Source: Euwallacea fornicatus (taxonomy: Eukaryota; Arthropoda; Insecta; Coleoptera; Curculionidae). Taken from it: a stretch of 64,000 bases of DNA. A model generated the notes under the pieces. The model was not told where the DNA came from, did not search any database, and was given only the letters and a program-made list of their open reading frames with translations. The DNA is taken from NCBI RefSeq assembly GCF_040115645.1, contig NW_027096013.1, positions 1,240,001 to 1,304,000 of the forward strand. The letters are read 5' to 3'. The translations under genes were made by a program, and so were the position numbers. Every line of letters begins with the position of its first letter. Position 1 is the first letter of the stretch. Positions 14,081-28,100 of this stretch are shown piece after piece.

Positions 14081-17000
14081 TTGAGCACATAAAGTACTCT
14101 TTTTCTTGGAAATTCAACAAGATGGAATGATGATGTGTTGTGTCACCTGAAAGATCTCGTCGAGCTGATTAATTTGACACATTGTTTAAGACATTTGGTC
14201 ATCATTTGTCGAAGTTATCGAGCTTCAAAATATGAAAAATCGCACAATTTGAGTGTTTGAGCACATAAAGTACTCTTTTTCTTGGAAATTCAACAAGATG
14301 GAATCATGATGTGTTGTGTTATCTGAAAGAACTCGTCTAGCTGATTAGTTTGTCACTTTGTTTAAGACATTTGGTCATCATTTGTCGAAGTTATCGAGTT
14401 TCAAATTTAGAAATGTCTCACAATTTGAGTGTTTGAGCACTTAAAGTACTCTTTTTCTTGGAAATTCAACAAGATGGAATCATGATGTGTTGTGTCACCT
14501 GAAAGATCTCATCGAGATGATTAATTTGACACTTTGTTCAAGACATTTGGTCATCATTTGTCGAACTTATCGAGCTTCAAAATATGAAAAATCGCACAAT
14601 TTGAGTGTTTGAGCACATAAAGTACTCTTTTTCTTGGAAATTCAACAAGATGGAATGATGATGTGTTGTGTCACCTGAAAGATCTCGTCGAGCTGATTAA
14701 TTTGTCACTTTGTTTAAGACATTTGGTCATCATTTGTCGAAGTTATCGAGTTTCAAATTTAGAAATGTCTCACAATTTGAGTGTTTGAGCACTTAAAGTA
14801 CTCTTTTTCTTGGAAATTCAACAAGATGGAATCATGATGTGTTGTGTCACCTGAAAGATCTCATCGAGATGATTAATTTGACACTTTGTTCAAGACATTT
14901 GGTCATCATTTGTCGAACTTATCGAGCTTCAAACTATGAAAAATCGCACAATTTGAGTGTTTGAGCACATAAAGTACTCTTTTTCTTGGAAATTCAACAA
15001 GATGGAATGATGATGTGTTGTGTCACCTGAAAGATCTCGTCGAGCTGATTAATTTGACACTTTGTTCAAGACATTTGGTCATCATTTGTCGAACTTATCG
15101 AGCTTCAAAATATGAAAAATCGCACAATTTGAGTGTTTGAGCACATAAAGTACTCTTTTTCTTGGAAATTCAACAAGATGGAATGATGATGTGTTGTGTC
15201 ACCTGAAAGATCTCGTCGAGCTGATTAATTTGACACATTGTTTAAGACATTTGGTCATCATTTGTCGAAGTTATCCAGCTTCAAAATATGAAAAATCGCA
15301 CAATTTGAGTGTTTGAGCACATAAAGTACTCTTTTTCTTGGAAATTCAACAAGATGGAATCATGATGTGTTGTGTCACCTGAAAGATCTCGTCGAGCTGA
15401 TTAGTTTGACACTTTGTTCAAGACATTTGGTCATCATTTGTCGAAGTTATCGAGCGTCAAAATTTGAGAAGTCTCACAATTTGAGTGTTTGAGCACTTAA
15501 ACTACTCTTTTTCTTGGATATTAAACAAGATGGAATGATGATGTGTTGTGTCACCTGAAAGATCTCGTCGATCTGATTAATTTGACACATTGTTTAAGAC
15601 ATTTGGTCATCATTTGTCGAAGTTATCGAGCTTCAAAATATGAAAAATCGCACAATTTGAGTGTTTGAGCACATAAAGTACTCTTTTTCTTGGAAATTCA
15701 ACAAGATGGAATCATGATGTGTTGTGTTATCTGAAAGAACTCGTCTAGCTGATTAGTTTGTCACTTTGTTTAAGACATTTGGTCATCATTTGTCGAAGTT
15801 ATCGAGTTTCAAATTTAGAAATGTCTCACAATTTGAGTGTTTGAGCACATAAAGTACTCTTTTTCTTGGAAATTCAACAAGATGGAATCATGATGTGTTG
15901 TGTTATCTGAAAGAACTCGTCTAGCTGATTAGTTTGTCACTTTGTTTAAGACATTTGGTCATCATTTGTCGAAGTTATCGAGTTTCAAATTTAGAAATGT
16001 CTCACAATTTGAGTGTTTGAGCACTTAAAGTACTCTTTTTCTTGGAAATTCAACAAGATGGAATCATGATGTGTTGTGTCATCTGAAAGATCTCATCGAG
16101 ATGATTAATTTGACACTTTGTTCAAGACATTTGGTCATCATTTGTCGAACTTATCGAGCTTCAAAATATGAAAAATCGCACAATTTGAGTGTTTGAGCAC
16201 ATAAAGTACTCTTTTTCTTGGAAATTCAACAAGATGGAATGATGATGTGTTGTGTCACCTGAAAGATCTCGTCGAGCTGATTAATTTGTCACTTTGTTTA
16301 ATACATTTGGTCATCATTTGTCGAAGTTATCGAGTTTCAAATTTAGAAATGTCTCACAATTTGACTGTTTGAGCACTTAAAGTACTCTTTTTCTTGGAAA
16401 TTCAACAAGATGGAATCATGATGTGTTGTGTCACCTGAAAGATCTCATCGAGATGATTAATTTGACACTTTGTTCAAGACATTTGGTCATCATTTGTCGA
16501 ACTTATCGAGCTTCAAACTATGAAAAATCGCACAATTTGAGTGTTTGAGCACATAAAGTACTCTTTTTCTTGGAAAATCAACAAGATGGAATGATGATGT
16601 GTTGTGTCACCTGAAAGATCTCGTCGAGCTGATTAATTTGACACTTTGTTCAAGACATTTGGTCATCATTTGTCGAACTTATCGAGCTTCAAAATATGAA
16701 AAATCGCACAATTTGAGTGTTTGAGCACATAAAGTACTCTTTTTCTTGGAAATTCAACAAGATGGAATGATGATTTGTTGTGTCACCTGAAAGATCTCGC
16801 CGAGCAGATTAATTTGAAACTTTGTTTAAGACATTTGGTCATCATTTGTCGAAGTTATCCAGCTTCAAAATATGAAAAATCGCACAATTTGAGTGTTTGA
16901 GCACATAAAGTACTCTTTTTCTTGGAAATTCAACAAGATGGAATCATGATGTGTTGTGTTATCTGAAAGAACTCGTCTAGCTGATTAATTTGTAACTTTG

Positions 17001-20000
17001 TTTAAGACATTTGGTCATCATTTGTCGAAGTTATCGAGTTTCAAATTTAGAAATGTCTCACAATTTGAGTGTTTGAGCACTTAAAGTACTCTTTTTCTTG
17101 GAAATTCAACAAGATGGAATCATGATGTGTTGTGTCACCTGAAAGATCTCATCGAGATGATTAATTTGACACTTTGTTCAAGACATTTGGTCATCATTTG
17201 TCGAACTTATCGAGCTTCAAACTATGAAAAATCGCACAATTTGAGTGTTTGAGCACATAAAGTACTCTTTTTCTTGGAAATTCAACAAGATGGAATGATG
17301 ATGTGTTGTGTCACCTGAAAGATCTCGTCGAGCTGATTAATTTGACACTTTGTTCAAGACATTTGGTCATCATTTGTCGAACTTATCGAGCTTCAAAATA
17401 TGAAAAATCGCACAATTTGAGTGTTTGAGCACATAAAGTACTCTTTTTCTTGGAAATTCAACAAGATGGAATGATGATGTGTTGTGTCACCTGAAAGATC
17501 TCGTCGAGCTGATTAATTTGTCACTTTGTTTAAGACATTTGGTCATCATTTGTCGAAGTTATCGAGTTTCAAATTTAGAAATGTCTCACAATTTGAGTGT
17601 TTGAGCACTTAAAGTACTCTTTTTCTTGGAAATTCAACAAGATGGAATCATGATGTGTTGTGTCACCTGAAAGATCTCATCGAGATGATTAATTTGACAC
17701 TTTGTTCAAGACATTTGGTCATCATTTGTCGAACTTATCGAGCTTCAAACTATGAAAAATCGCACAATTTGAGTGTTTGAGCACATAAAGTACTCTTTTT
17801 CTTGGAAATTCAACAAGATGGAATGATGATGTGTTGTGTCACCTGAAAGATCTCGTCGAGCTGATTAATTTGACACTTTGTTCAAGACATTTGGTCATCA
17901 TTTGTCGAACTTATCGAGCTTCAAAATATGAAAAATCGCACAATTTGAGTGTTTGAGCACATAAAGTACTCTTTTTCTTGGAAATTCAACAAGATGGAAT
18001 GATGATTTGTTGTGTCACCTGAAAGATCTCGCCGAGCAGATTAATTTGAAACTTTGTTCAAGACATTTGGTCATCATTTGTCGAAGTTATCGAGCTTCAA
18101 AATATGAAAAATCGCACAATTTGAGTGTTTGAGCACATAAAATACTCTTTTTCTTGGAAATTCAACAAGATGGAATCATGATGTGTTGTGTTATCTGAAA
18201 GAACTCGTCTAGCTGATTAATTTGTCACTTTGTTTAAGACATTTGGTCATCATTTGTCGAAGTTATCGAGTTTCAAATTTAGAAATGTCTCACAATTTGA
18301 GTGTTTGAGCACTTAAAGTACTCTTTTTCTTGGAAATTCAACAAGATGGAATCATGATGTGTTGTGTCACCTGAAAGATCTCATCGAGATGATTAATTTG
18401 ACACTTTGTTCAAGACATTTGGTCATCATTTGTCGAACTTATCGAGCTTCAAAATATGAAAAATCGCACAATTTGAGTGTTTGAGCACATAAAGTACTCT
18501 TTTTCTTGGAAATTCAACAAGATGGAATGATGATGTGTTGTGTCACCTGAAAGATCTCGTCGAGCTGATTAATTTGACACATTGTTTAAGACATTTGGTC
18601 ATCATTTGTCGAAGTTATCCAGCTTCAAAATATGAAAAATCGCACAATTTGAGTGTTTGAGCACATAAAGTACTCTTTTTCTTGGAAATTCAACAAGATG
18701 GAATCATGATGTGTTGTGTCACCTGAAAGATCTCGTCGAGCTGATTAGTTTGACACTTTGTTCAAGACATTTGGTCATCATTTGTCGAAGTTATCGAGCG
18801 TCAAAATTTGAGAAGTCTCACAATTTGAGTGTTTGAGCACTTAAACTACTCTTTTTCTTGGATATTAAACAAGATGGAATGATGATGTGTTGTGTCACCT
18901 GAAAGATCTCGTCGATCTGATTAATTTGACACTTTGTTCAAGACATTTGGTCATCATTTGTCGAAGTTATCGAGCTTCAAAATATGAAAAATCGCACAAT
19001 TTGAGTGTTTGAGCACATAAAGTACTCTTTTTCTTGGAAATTCAACAAGATGGAATGATGATGTGTTGTGTCACCTGAAAGATCTCGTCGAGCTGATTAG
19101 TTTGACACTTTGTTCAAGACATTTGGTCATCATTTGTCGAAGTTATCGAGCTTCAAAATATGAAAAATCGCACAATTTGAGTGTTTGAGCACATAAAGTA
19201 CTCTTTTTCTTGGAAATTCAACAAGATGGAATGATGATGTGTTGTGTCACCTGAAAGATCTCATCGAGATGATTAATTTGACACATTGTTTAAGACATTT
19301 GGTCATCATTTGTCGAAGTTATCCAGCTTCAAAATATGAAAAATCGCACAATTTGAGTGTTTGAGCACATAAAGTACTCTTTTTCTTGGAAATTCAACAA
19401 GATGGAATCATGATGTGTTGTGTTATCTGAAAGAACTCGTCTAGCTGATTAATTTGTCACTTTGTTTAAGACATTTGGTCATCATTTGTCGAAGTTATCG
19501 AGTTTCAAATTTAGAAATGTCTCACAATTTGAGTGTTTGAGCACTTAAAGTACTCTTTTTCTTGGAAATTCAACAAGATGGAATCATGATGTGTTGTGTC
19601 ACCTGAAAGATCTCATCGAGATGATTAATTTGACACTTTGTTCAAGACATTTGGTCATCATTTGTCGAACTTATCGAGCTTCAAAATATGAAAAATCGCA
19701 CAATTTGAGTGTTTGAGCACATAAAGTACTCTTTTTCTTGGAAATTCAACAAGATGGAATGATGATGTGTTGTGTCACCTGAAAGATCTCGTCGAGCTGA
19801 TTAATTTGACACATTGTTTAAGACATTTGGTCATCATTTGTCGAAGTTATCGAGCTTCAAAATATGAAAAATCGCACAATTTGAGTGTTTGAGCACATAA
19901 AGTACTCTTTTTCTTGGAAATTCAACAAGATGGAATCATGATGTGTTGTGTTATCTGAAAGAACTCGTCTAGCTGATTAGTTTGTCACTTTGTTTAAGAC

Positions 20001-20944
20001 ATTTGGTCATCATTTGTCGAAGTTATCGAGTTTCAAATTTAGAAATGTCTCACAATTTGAGTGTTTGAGCACTTAAAGTACTCTTTTTCTTGGAAATTCA
20101 ACAAGATGGAATCATGATGTGTTGTGTCACCTGAAAGATCTCATCGAGATGATTAATTTGACACTTTGTTCAAGACATTTGGTCATCATTTGTCGAACTT
20201 ATCGAGCTTCAAAATATGAAAAATCGCACAATTTGAGTGTTTGAGCACATAAAGTACTCTTTTTCTTGGAAATTCAACAAGATGGAATGATGATGTGTTG
20301 TGTCACCTGAAAGATCTCGTCGAGCTGATTAATTTGTCACTTTGTTTAAGACATTTGGTCATCATTTGTCGAAGTTATCGAGTTTCAAATTTAGAAATGT
20401 CTCACAATTTGAGTGTTTGAGCACTTAAAGTACTCTTTTTCTTGGAAATTCAACAAGATGGAATCATGATGTGTTGTGTCACCTGAAAGATCTCATCGAG
20501 ATGATTAATTTGACACTTTGTTCAAGACATTTGGTCATCATTTGTCGAACTTATCGAGCTTCAAACTATGAAAAATCGCACAATTTGAGTGTTTGAGCAC
20601 ATAAAGTACTCTTTTTCTTGGAAATTCAACAAGATGGAATGATGATGTGTTGTGTCACCTGAAAGATCTCGTCGAGCTGATTAATTTGACACTTTGTTCA
20701 AGACATTTGGTCATCATTTGTCGAACTTATCGAGCTTCAAAATATGAAAAATCGCACAATTTGAGTGTTTGAGCACATAAAGTACTCTTTTTCTTGGAAA
20801 TTCAACAAGATGGAATGATGATTTGTTGTGTCACCTGAAAGATCTCGCCGAGCAGATTAATTTGAAACTTTGTTTAAGACATTTGGTCATCATTTGTTGA
20901 AGTTATCCAGCTTCAAAATATGAAAAATCGCACAATTTGAGTGT

Positions 20945-22704
20945 TTGAGCACATAAAGTACTCTTTTTCTTGGAAATTCAACAAGATGGAATCATGATGT
21001 GTTGTGTTATCTGAAAGAACTCGTCTAGCTGATTAATTTGTCACTTTGTTTAAGACATTTGGTCATCATTTGTCGAAGTTATCGAGTTTCAAATTTAGAA
21101 ATGTCTCACAATTTGAGTGTTTGAGCACTTAAAGTACTCTTTTTCTTGGAAATTCAACAAGATGGAATCATGATGTGTTGTGTCACCTGAAAGATCTCAT
21201 CGAGATGATTAATTTGACACTTTGTTCAAGACATTTGGTCATCATTTGTCGAACTTATCGAGCTTCAAAATATGAAAAATCGCACAATTTGAGTGTTTGA
21301 GCACATAAAGTACTCTTTTTCTTGGAAATTCAACAAGATGGAATGATGATTTGTTGTGTCACCTGAAAGATCTCGCCGAGCAGATTAATTTGAAACTTTG
21401 TTTAAGACATTTGGTCATCATTTGTCGAAGTTATCGAGCTTCAAAATATGAAAAATCGCACAATTTGAGTGTTTGAGCACATAAAGTACTCTTTTTCTTG
21501 GAAATTCAACAAGATGGAATGATGATGTGTTGTGTCACCTGAAAGATCTCGTCGAGCTGATTAATTTGACACATTGTTTAAGACATTTGGTCATCATTTG
21601 TCGAAGTTATCCAGCTTCAAAATATGAAAAATCGCACAATTTGAGTGTTTGAGCACATAAAGTACTCTTTTTCTTGGAAATTCAACAAGATGGAATCATG
21701 ATGTGTTGTGTTATCTGAAAGAACTCGTCTAGCTGATTAATTTGTCACTTTGTTTAAGACATTTGGTCATCATTTGTCGAAGTTATCGAGTTTCAAATTT
21801 AGAAATGTCTCACAATTTGAGTGTTTGAGCACTTAAAGTACTCTTTTTCTTGGAAATTCAACAAGATGGAATCATGATGTGTTGTGTCACCTGAAAGATC
21901 TCATCGAGATGATTAATTTGACACTTTGTTCAAGACATTTGGTCATCATTTGTCGAACTTATCGAGCTTCAAAATATGAAAAATCGCACAATTTGAGTGT
22001 TTGAGCACATAAAGTACTCTTTTTCTTGGAAATTCAACAAGATGGAATGATGATTTGTTTTGTCACCTGAAAGATCTCGCCGAGCAGATTAATTTGAAAC
22101 TTTGTTTAAGACATTTGGTCATCATTTGTCGAAGTTATCGAGCTTCAAAATATGAAAAATCGCACAATTTGAGTGTTTGAGCACATAAAGTACTCTTTTT
22201 CTTGGAAATTCAACAAGATGGAATGATGATGTGTTGTGTCACCTGAAAGATCTCGTCGAGCTGATTAATTTGACACATTGTTTAAGACATTTGGTCATCA
22301 TTTGTCGAAGTTATCCAGCTTCAAAATATGAAAAATCGCACAATTTGAGTGTTTGAGCACATAAAGTACTCTTTTTCTTGGAAATTCAACAAGATGGAAT
22401 CATGATGTGTTGTGTTATCTGAAAGAACTCGTCTAGCTGATTAATTTGTCACTTTGTTTAAGACATTTGGTCATCATTTGTCGAAGTTATCGAGTTTCAA
22501 ATTTAGAAATGTCTCACAATTTGAGTGTTTGAGCACTTAAAGTACTCTTTTTCTTGGAAATTCAACAAGATGGAATCATGATGTGTTGTGTCACCTGAAA
22601 GATCTCATCGAGATGATTAATTTGACACTTTGTTTAAGACATTTGGTCATCATTTGTCGAAGTTATCGAGCTTCAAAATATGAAAAATCGCACAATTTGA
22701 GTGT
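20945..22704 (+). repeat. Satellite A 4-monomer (704-bp) higher-order unit, second block
   Basis: The same diagnostic monomer recurs at starts 20,945, 21,649 and 22,353, spaced 704 bp. The block is displaced by 8,624 bp (49 monomers) from the one at 12,321. The preceding monomer shares the rare change TTGTTGAAGTTATCCAGC at the same displacement (12,271 and 20,895), which shows the blocks are duplicates rather than independent arrays. After 22,600 the monomers change to types with GGAATCATGATATG and GACTCTTTG. Confidence 0.8.
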
Positions 22705-25174
22705 TTGAGCACTTAAAGTACTCTTTTTCTTGGAAATTCAACAAGATGGAATCATGATATGTTGTGTCACCTGAAAGATCTCCTCGAGCTGATTAATTTG
22801 ACTCTTTGTTCAAGACATTTGGTCATCATTTGTCGAACTTATCGAGCTTCAAAATATGAAAAATGGCACAATTTGAGTGTTTGAGCACATAAAGTACTCT
22901 TTTTCTTGGAAATTCAACAAGATGGAATGATGATTTGTTGTGTCACCTGAAAGATCTCGTCGAGCTGATTAATTTGACACTTTGTTTAAGACATTTGGTC
23001 ATCATTTGTCGAAGTTATCGAGCTTCAAAATATGAAAAATCGCACAATTTGAGTGTTTGAGCACTTAAAGTACTCTTTTTCTTGGAAATTCAACAAGATG
23101 GAATCATGATATGTTGTGTCACCTGAAAGATCTCCTCGAGCTGATTAATTTGACTCTTTGTTCAAGACATTTGGTCATCATTTGTCGAAGTTATCGAGCG
23201 TCAAAATTTGAGAAGTCTCACAATTTGAGTGTTTGAGCACTTAAAGTACTCTTTTTCTTGGAAATTCAACAAGATGGAATCATGATATGTTGTGTCACCT
23301 GAAAGATCTCGTCGAGCTGATTAATTTGACACTTTGTTTAAGACATTTGGTCATCATTTGTCGAAGTTATCGAGCTTCAAAATATGAAAAATCGCACAAT
23401 TTCAGTGTTTGAGCACTTAAAGTACTCTTTTTCTTGGAAATTCAACAAGATGCAATCATGATGTGTTGTGTCACCTGAAAGATCTCGTCTAGCTGATTAA
23501 TTTGTCACTTTGTTTAAGACATTTGGTCATCATTTGTCGAAGTTATCGAGCTTCAAAATATGAAAAATCGCACAATTTGAGTGTTTGAGCACATAAAGTA
23601 CTCTTTTTCTTGGAAATTCAACAAGATGGAATGATGATGTGTTGTGTCACCTGAAAGATCTCGTCGAGCTGATTAATTTGACACATTGTTTAAGACATTT
23701 GGTCATCATTTGTCGAAGTTATCGAGCTTCAAAATATGAAAAATCGCACAATTTGAGTGTTTGAGCACATAAAGTACTCTTTTTCTTGGAAATTCAACAA
23801 GATGGAATGATGATTTGTTGTGTCACCTGAAAGATCTCGTCGAGCTGATTAATTTGACACTTTGTTTAAGACATTTGGTCATCATTTGTCGAAGTTATCG
23901 AGCTTCAAAATATGAAAAATCGCACAATTTGAGTGTTTGAGCACTTAAAGTACTCTTTTTCTTGGAAATTCAACAAGATGGAATCATGATATGTTGTGTC
24001 ACCTGAAAGATCTCCTCGAGCTGATTAATTTGACTCTTTGTTCAAGACATTTGGTCATCATTTGTCGAAGTTATCGAGCGTCAAAATTTGAGAAGTCTCA
24101 CAATTTGAGTGTTTGAGCACTTAAAGTACTCTTTTTCTTGGAAATTCAACAAGATGGAATGATGATGTGTTGTGTCACCTGAAAGATCTCGTCGATCTGA
24201 TTAATTTGACACTTTGTTCAAGACATTTGGTCATCATTTGTCGAAGTTATCGAGCTAAAAAATATGAAAAATCGCACAATTTGAGTATTTGAGCACTTAA
24301 AGTACTCTTTTTCTTGGAAATTCAACAAGATGGAATGATGATGTGTTATGTCACCTGAAAGATCTCGTCGATCTGATTAATTTGACACTTTGATCAAGAC
24401 ATTTGGTCATCATTTGTCGAAGTTATTGAGCTTCAAAATATGAAAAATCGCACAATTTGAGTATTTGAGCACTTAAAATACTCTTTTTCTTGGAAATTCA
24501 ACAAGATGGAATTATGATGTTTTATGTCACCTGAAAGATCTCGTCGATCTGATTAATTTGACACTTTGATCAAGACATTTGGTCATCATTTGTCGAAGTT
24601 ATTGAGCTTCAAAATATGAAAAATCGTACAATTTGAGTATTTGAGCACTTAAAGTACTCTTTTTCTTGGAAATTCAACAAGATGGAATCATGATATGTTG
24701 TGTCACCTGAAAGATCTCGTCGAGCTGATTAATTTGACACTTTGTTTAAGACATTTGGTCATCATTTGTCGAAGTTATCGAGCTTCAAAATATGAAAAAT
24801 CGCACAATTTCAGTGTTTGAGCACTTAAAGTACTCTTTTTCTTGGAAATTCAACAAGATGCAATCATGATGTGTTGTGTCACCTGAAAGATCTCGTCTAG
24901 CTGATTAATTTGTCACTTTGTTTAAGACATTTGGTCATCATTTGTCGAAGTTATCGAGCTTCAAAATATGAAAAATCGCACAATTTGAGTGTTTGAGCAC
25001 ATAAAGTACTCTTTTTCTTGGAAATTCAACAAGATGGAATGATGATGTGTTGTGTCACCTGAAAGATCTCGCCGAGCAGATTAATTTGAAACTTTGTTTA
25101 AGACATTTGGTCATCATTTGTCGAAGTTATCGAGCGAGTGAATGGCAGAGTGATTGAGAGAACTGTGTGGAGTC

Positions 25175-28100
25175 ATGGCTTCACAAATCAGCGGACTCCG
25201 ATGCCTCCAGATCAACCTGGACAGGAAGCGGGTGGCTACCGCCCTACTGAGCCAGGTGATCAAAGAAAGAGGCATAGACGTTGTACTGGGGCAAGAGCCG
25301 AACAAAACGAAAGGGAACGAAATCCGTGATCGGTGCGATGACGCCTTCATATGGCTAGCCGACCATGTGAGGGTGGAGTCAATCCACAAGGGGCGGGGCT
25401 TCGTCGCGGTGGGGTTGGGATGGATCACCCTGATCTCGGCATATTTTTCCCCGAACAGGAGGGCGGCCGATTTTGCGGCCTTCCTCAGTAGGTTGGAGGA
25501 GTATGTCCGGGAGATGGATGGTAGGAGGGTCCTCATCGCTGGGGACCTGAATGCCAAAAGTGGACGTTTCGGCTCTAGCGCGCGAAATGCCTACGGCCTG
25601 GCCTTGGATGAGTTTCTGGACGCGGGAGAGTTCACCCCTCTCAACGTCGGGCGGGAGTGGACCTTCGGTAACAGGAACGGGAGATCGTTGATCGACGTCA
25701 CCATGGCTGGTGTGACTGCGTCAGGCATGGTTGAGGAGTGGCGTGTGGAGAGCGAGTCGGAGAGTGGTAGTGGGCACAGGTACGTCTCCTTCTCCATTAG
25801 GAGAGGGGGAGACGCACAACGGGCAAGCGTGGAATGTGAAAGAATGAATAAGCATGGTTGGATTGTTAATGCATGTGGATTGGAACGTGTGCGACGGTAC
25901 GTGGCAGAGAAAGAGGGAGTGGGCGCGGCTGACGATCCGGATCGAATAGTGAAGGAAATCAGTCGTGTCTGCGACGAATGTCTGCGGAAAAAGAATGTGG
26001 GTGGACGAGGTGCGCGAAAGGCTGCGTACTGGTGGAATGATGAGATAGCGGATCTGAGACGAACGTGTGTGCGTGCCCGGCGACGGGTCACGAGAGCGAG
26101 AGGAAGGAACGTTGCGATCGAGCGAGAGAGATGTGAGAATGAATTAGTCGAGGCGAGAAAGGCCCTCAAGGTGTCCATACGGAACGCCAAGAGGGAGTCG
26201 TGGAAGGGGTTGTGTGCTGACCTGGAGACGGATGTCTGGGGTCTCGGCTACAAGATCGTGGCCGGGAAGCTTGGACACCTCAAGCGAAGCCACCTCCCAG
26301 AAGTAGAAATGCTTCGGAAGGTGGACGAACTATTTCCGACGAAGGAAAGGGTCAGATGGGCTACAGGGAGACCAGGAGGCGAGGACGTACCCCGGGTCAC
26401 GACGGAGGAGATCTGCCAGGCGGTCGGAAGCCTCAAGAGCCGCAAGGCTCCAGGGTTGGACGGGATCCCAAACGAGGTCTTGAAGCTGTATCTCGGGGCT
26501 GTGCCCCAGGGTATGGCGAATTGCGCCACGCGCATCTTGACCTCGGGAGGGTTCCCCAAGGCCTGGAAAAGGGCTCGACTCGTCCTGGTGGAGAAGCCAA
26601 AGCGTGATCCGAATGCGGAGCCCGGCTACCGGCCCATCTGTCTCATTGACGGACTCGGAAAGGTGGTCGAGAAGGTGATCAAGGCCAGGCTTCTGGAAGA
26701 AGCGACTGCGCGCGGCATGATATGCGAGCGGCAGTTTGGGTTTGTGAAGGGCAGGAGCACCATGGACGCCATGGGGGCAGTCATGCGGATAGTGGAGGAG
26801 ATCGGGAGGAGGAGTTACGCGCACCGGGGGTTCTGCGTTATGGTAACGATAGATGTCCGGAACGCCTTTAATTCGGCGCCCTGGGACCTCATCGTCCAAG
26901 TGATGAGGAGGTCACAGGTTAGCGGGTACTTGATTGACGTAGTGCAATCGTACCTGCAAGATCGTTTTCTGGTGTTGCCTAACGGGGAGGTCCGTGAGTT
27001 GTCGTGTGGGGTTCCTCAGGGGTCTGTACTGGGTCCCGTCTTGTGGAACCTGTTCTACGACGAGCTGCTGACGGTGGGTTATCCAAAGGGCGTCACTTCG
27101 GTGGCGTACGCGGACGACCTGGCGTTGGTGGTGGAGGCGGGGAACGGGGAAATCCTGGAGACGAGAGTCAGGCGTGCCATGGAACTGGTCTCCGACACGT
27201 TCCGTAGGAAAGGCCTGAACATGGCGACGGATAAGACGGAGATGGTGCTCCTGGCCGGACGGCGCAAGCTGAGAAGCATGAGTCTGATGGTGGAAGGGGT
27301 CAGGTATGAAACGAGCGAGTGCGTGAAGTACCTGGGGGTGTGGTTCGGCAGGAATGCCCGCTTTGGCGAGCACGCCCGCCGAACAGCCGACAAGGTAGGG
27401 AGGATCGTCCAGAAATTGCAAGGCATCCTCCCGCGTGTGAACGGTCTAAGTTTCGAGAGGAGGAGGGTGATGGTCATGGCGGCATCGTCCGCCCTGCTCT
27501 ACGCGGCTCCGATTTGGCAATCGGAGCTCGGGTACCGAAAGTACAACGCCATCCTGGAGCGGGCGAATAGACAGCTCGCGATCAGGGTGGCGTGTGCTTA
27601 CAGGACGGCTCCGGGCGCAGCGGTGTTGGCACTGGCCAAAATCCCTCCTGTGCGATTGAGAGTGCAAGAAAGGAGAATTATATGGGAAAGAGGGAAAGAG
27701 AGTAAGAGCGAAGCGGCAGAATGGGTTATGTCCGAATGGGAGAAAGAATGGGCCGTCTATGACGGGTGGATGAAAGTGTTCGTCCCCAGAGTCAGACAGT
27801 GGTCCGAATGCGAATGGGCTAAGCCCAATTACGCCCTGTCGCAGGTTTTCACCGGGCACGGTGTGTTCGGGAAATACCTGCGACGAATAGGGGTTGAGCG
27901 CAGTGACCACTGCTGGTTCTGCGGGAACGAAGAGAATGGTGTGAGCGACACTCCCGAGCACACGCTGTGGGAGTGTCAGGCATGGGAGGCCGATCGCGCG
28001 GAGGCCCGGCTGAGCGGAATCAGACTGGACCGAAACGTGATCGGCAGTGAGATCCTGGAATCAGAATGTAAGTGGAATGCGTTTGCAAGAATGGTAGAGA

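Larger units (their letters stand above)
1..25134 (+). repeat. Satellite A array, 176-bp monomer, about 142.8 copies
   Basis: Each monomer can be started at TTGAGCAC, found at 1, 177, 353 and so on. The same word stands at 13,553 (1+77x176) and 24,993 (1+142x176), so the array has no net insertion or deletion over 25 kb. Monomers are AT-rich and differ at a limited set of sites, for example ATGGAATGATG, ATGCAATCATG or AGGGAATCAAG near monomer base 40, and TCGTCGAGCTG, TCATCGAGATG or TCGTCTAGCTG near base 80. Shared variants define higher-order units, listed separately. There is no coding capacity beyond chance frames that span two monomers. The array ends at the 5' edge of an R1-clade retrotransposon. 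A centromeric or pericentromeric role is possible but is inferred only from size and organisation. Confidence 0.97.

Noticed and set aside
25114..27961. Long antisense and alternative frames over the ORF2 of copy 1
   Set aside because: They are shadows of the GC-rich ORF2; none carries a recognisable domain, and the sense frame has all EN and RT motifs.
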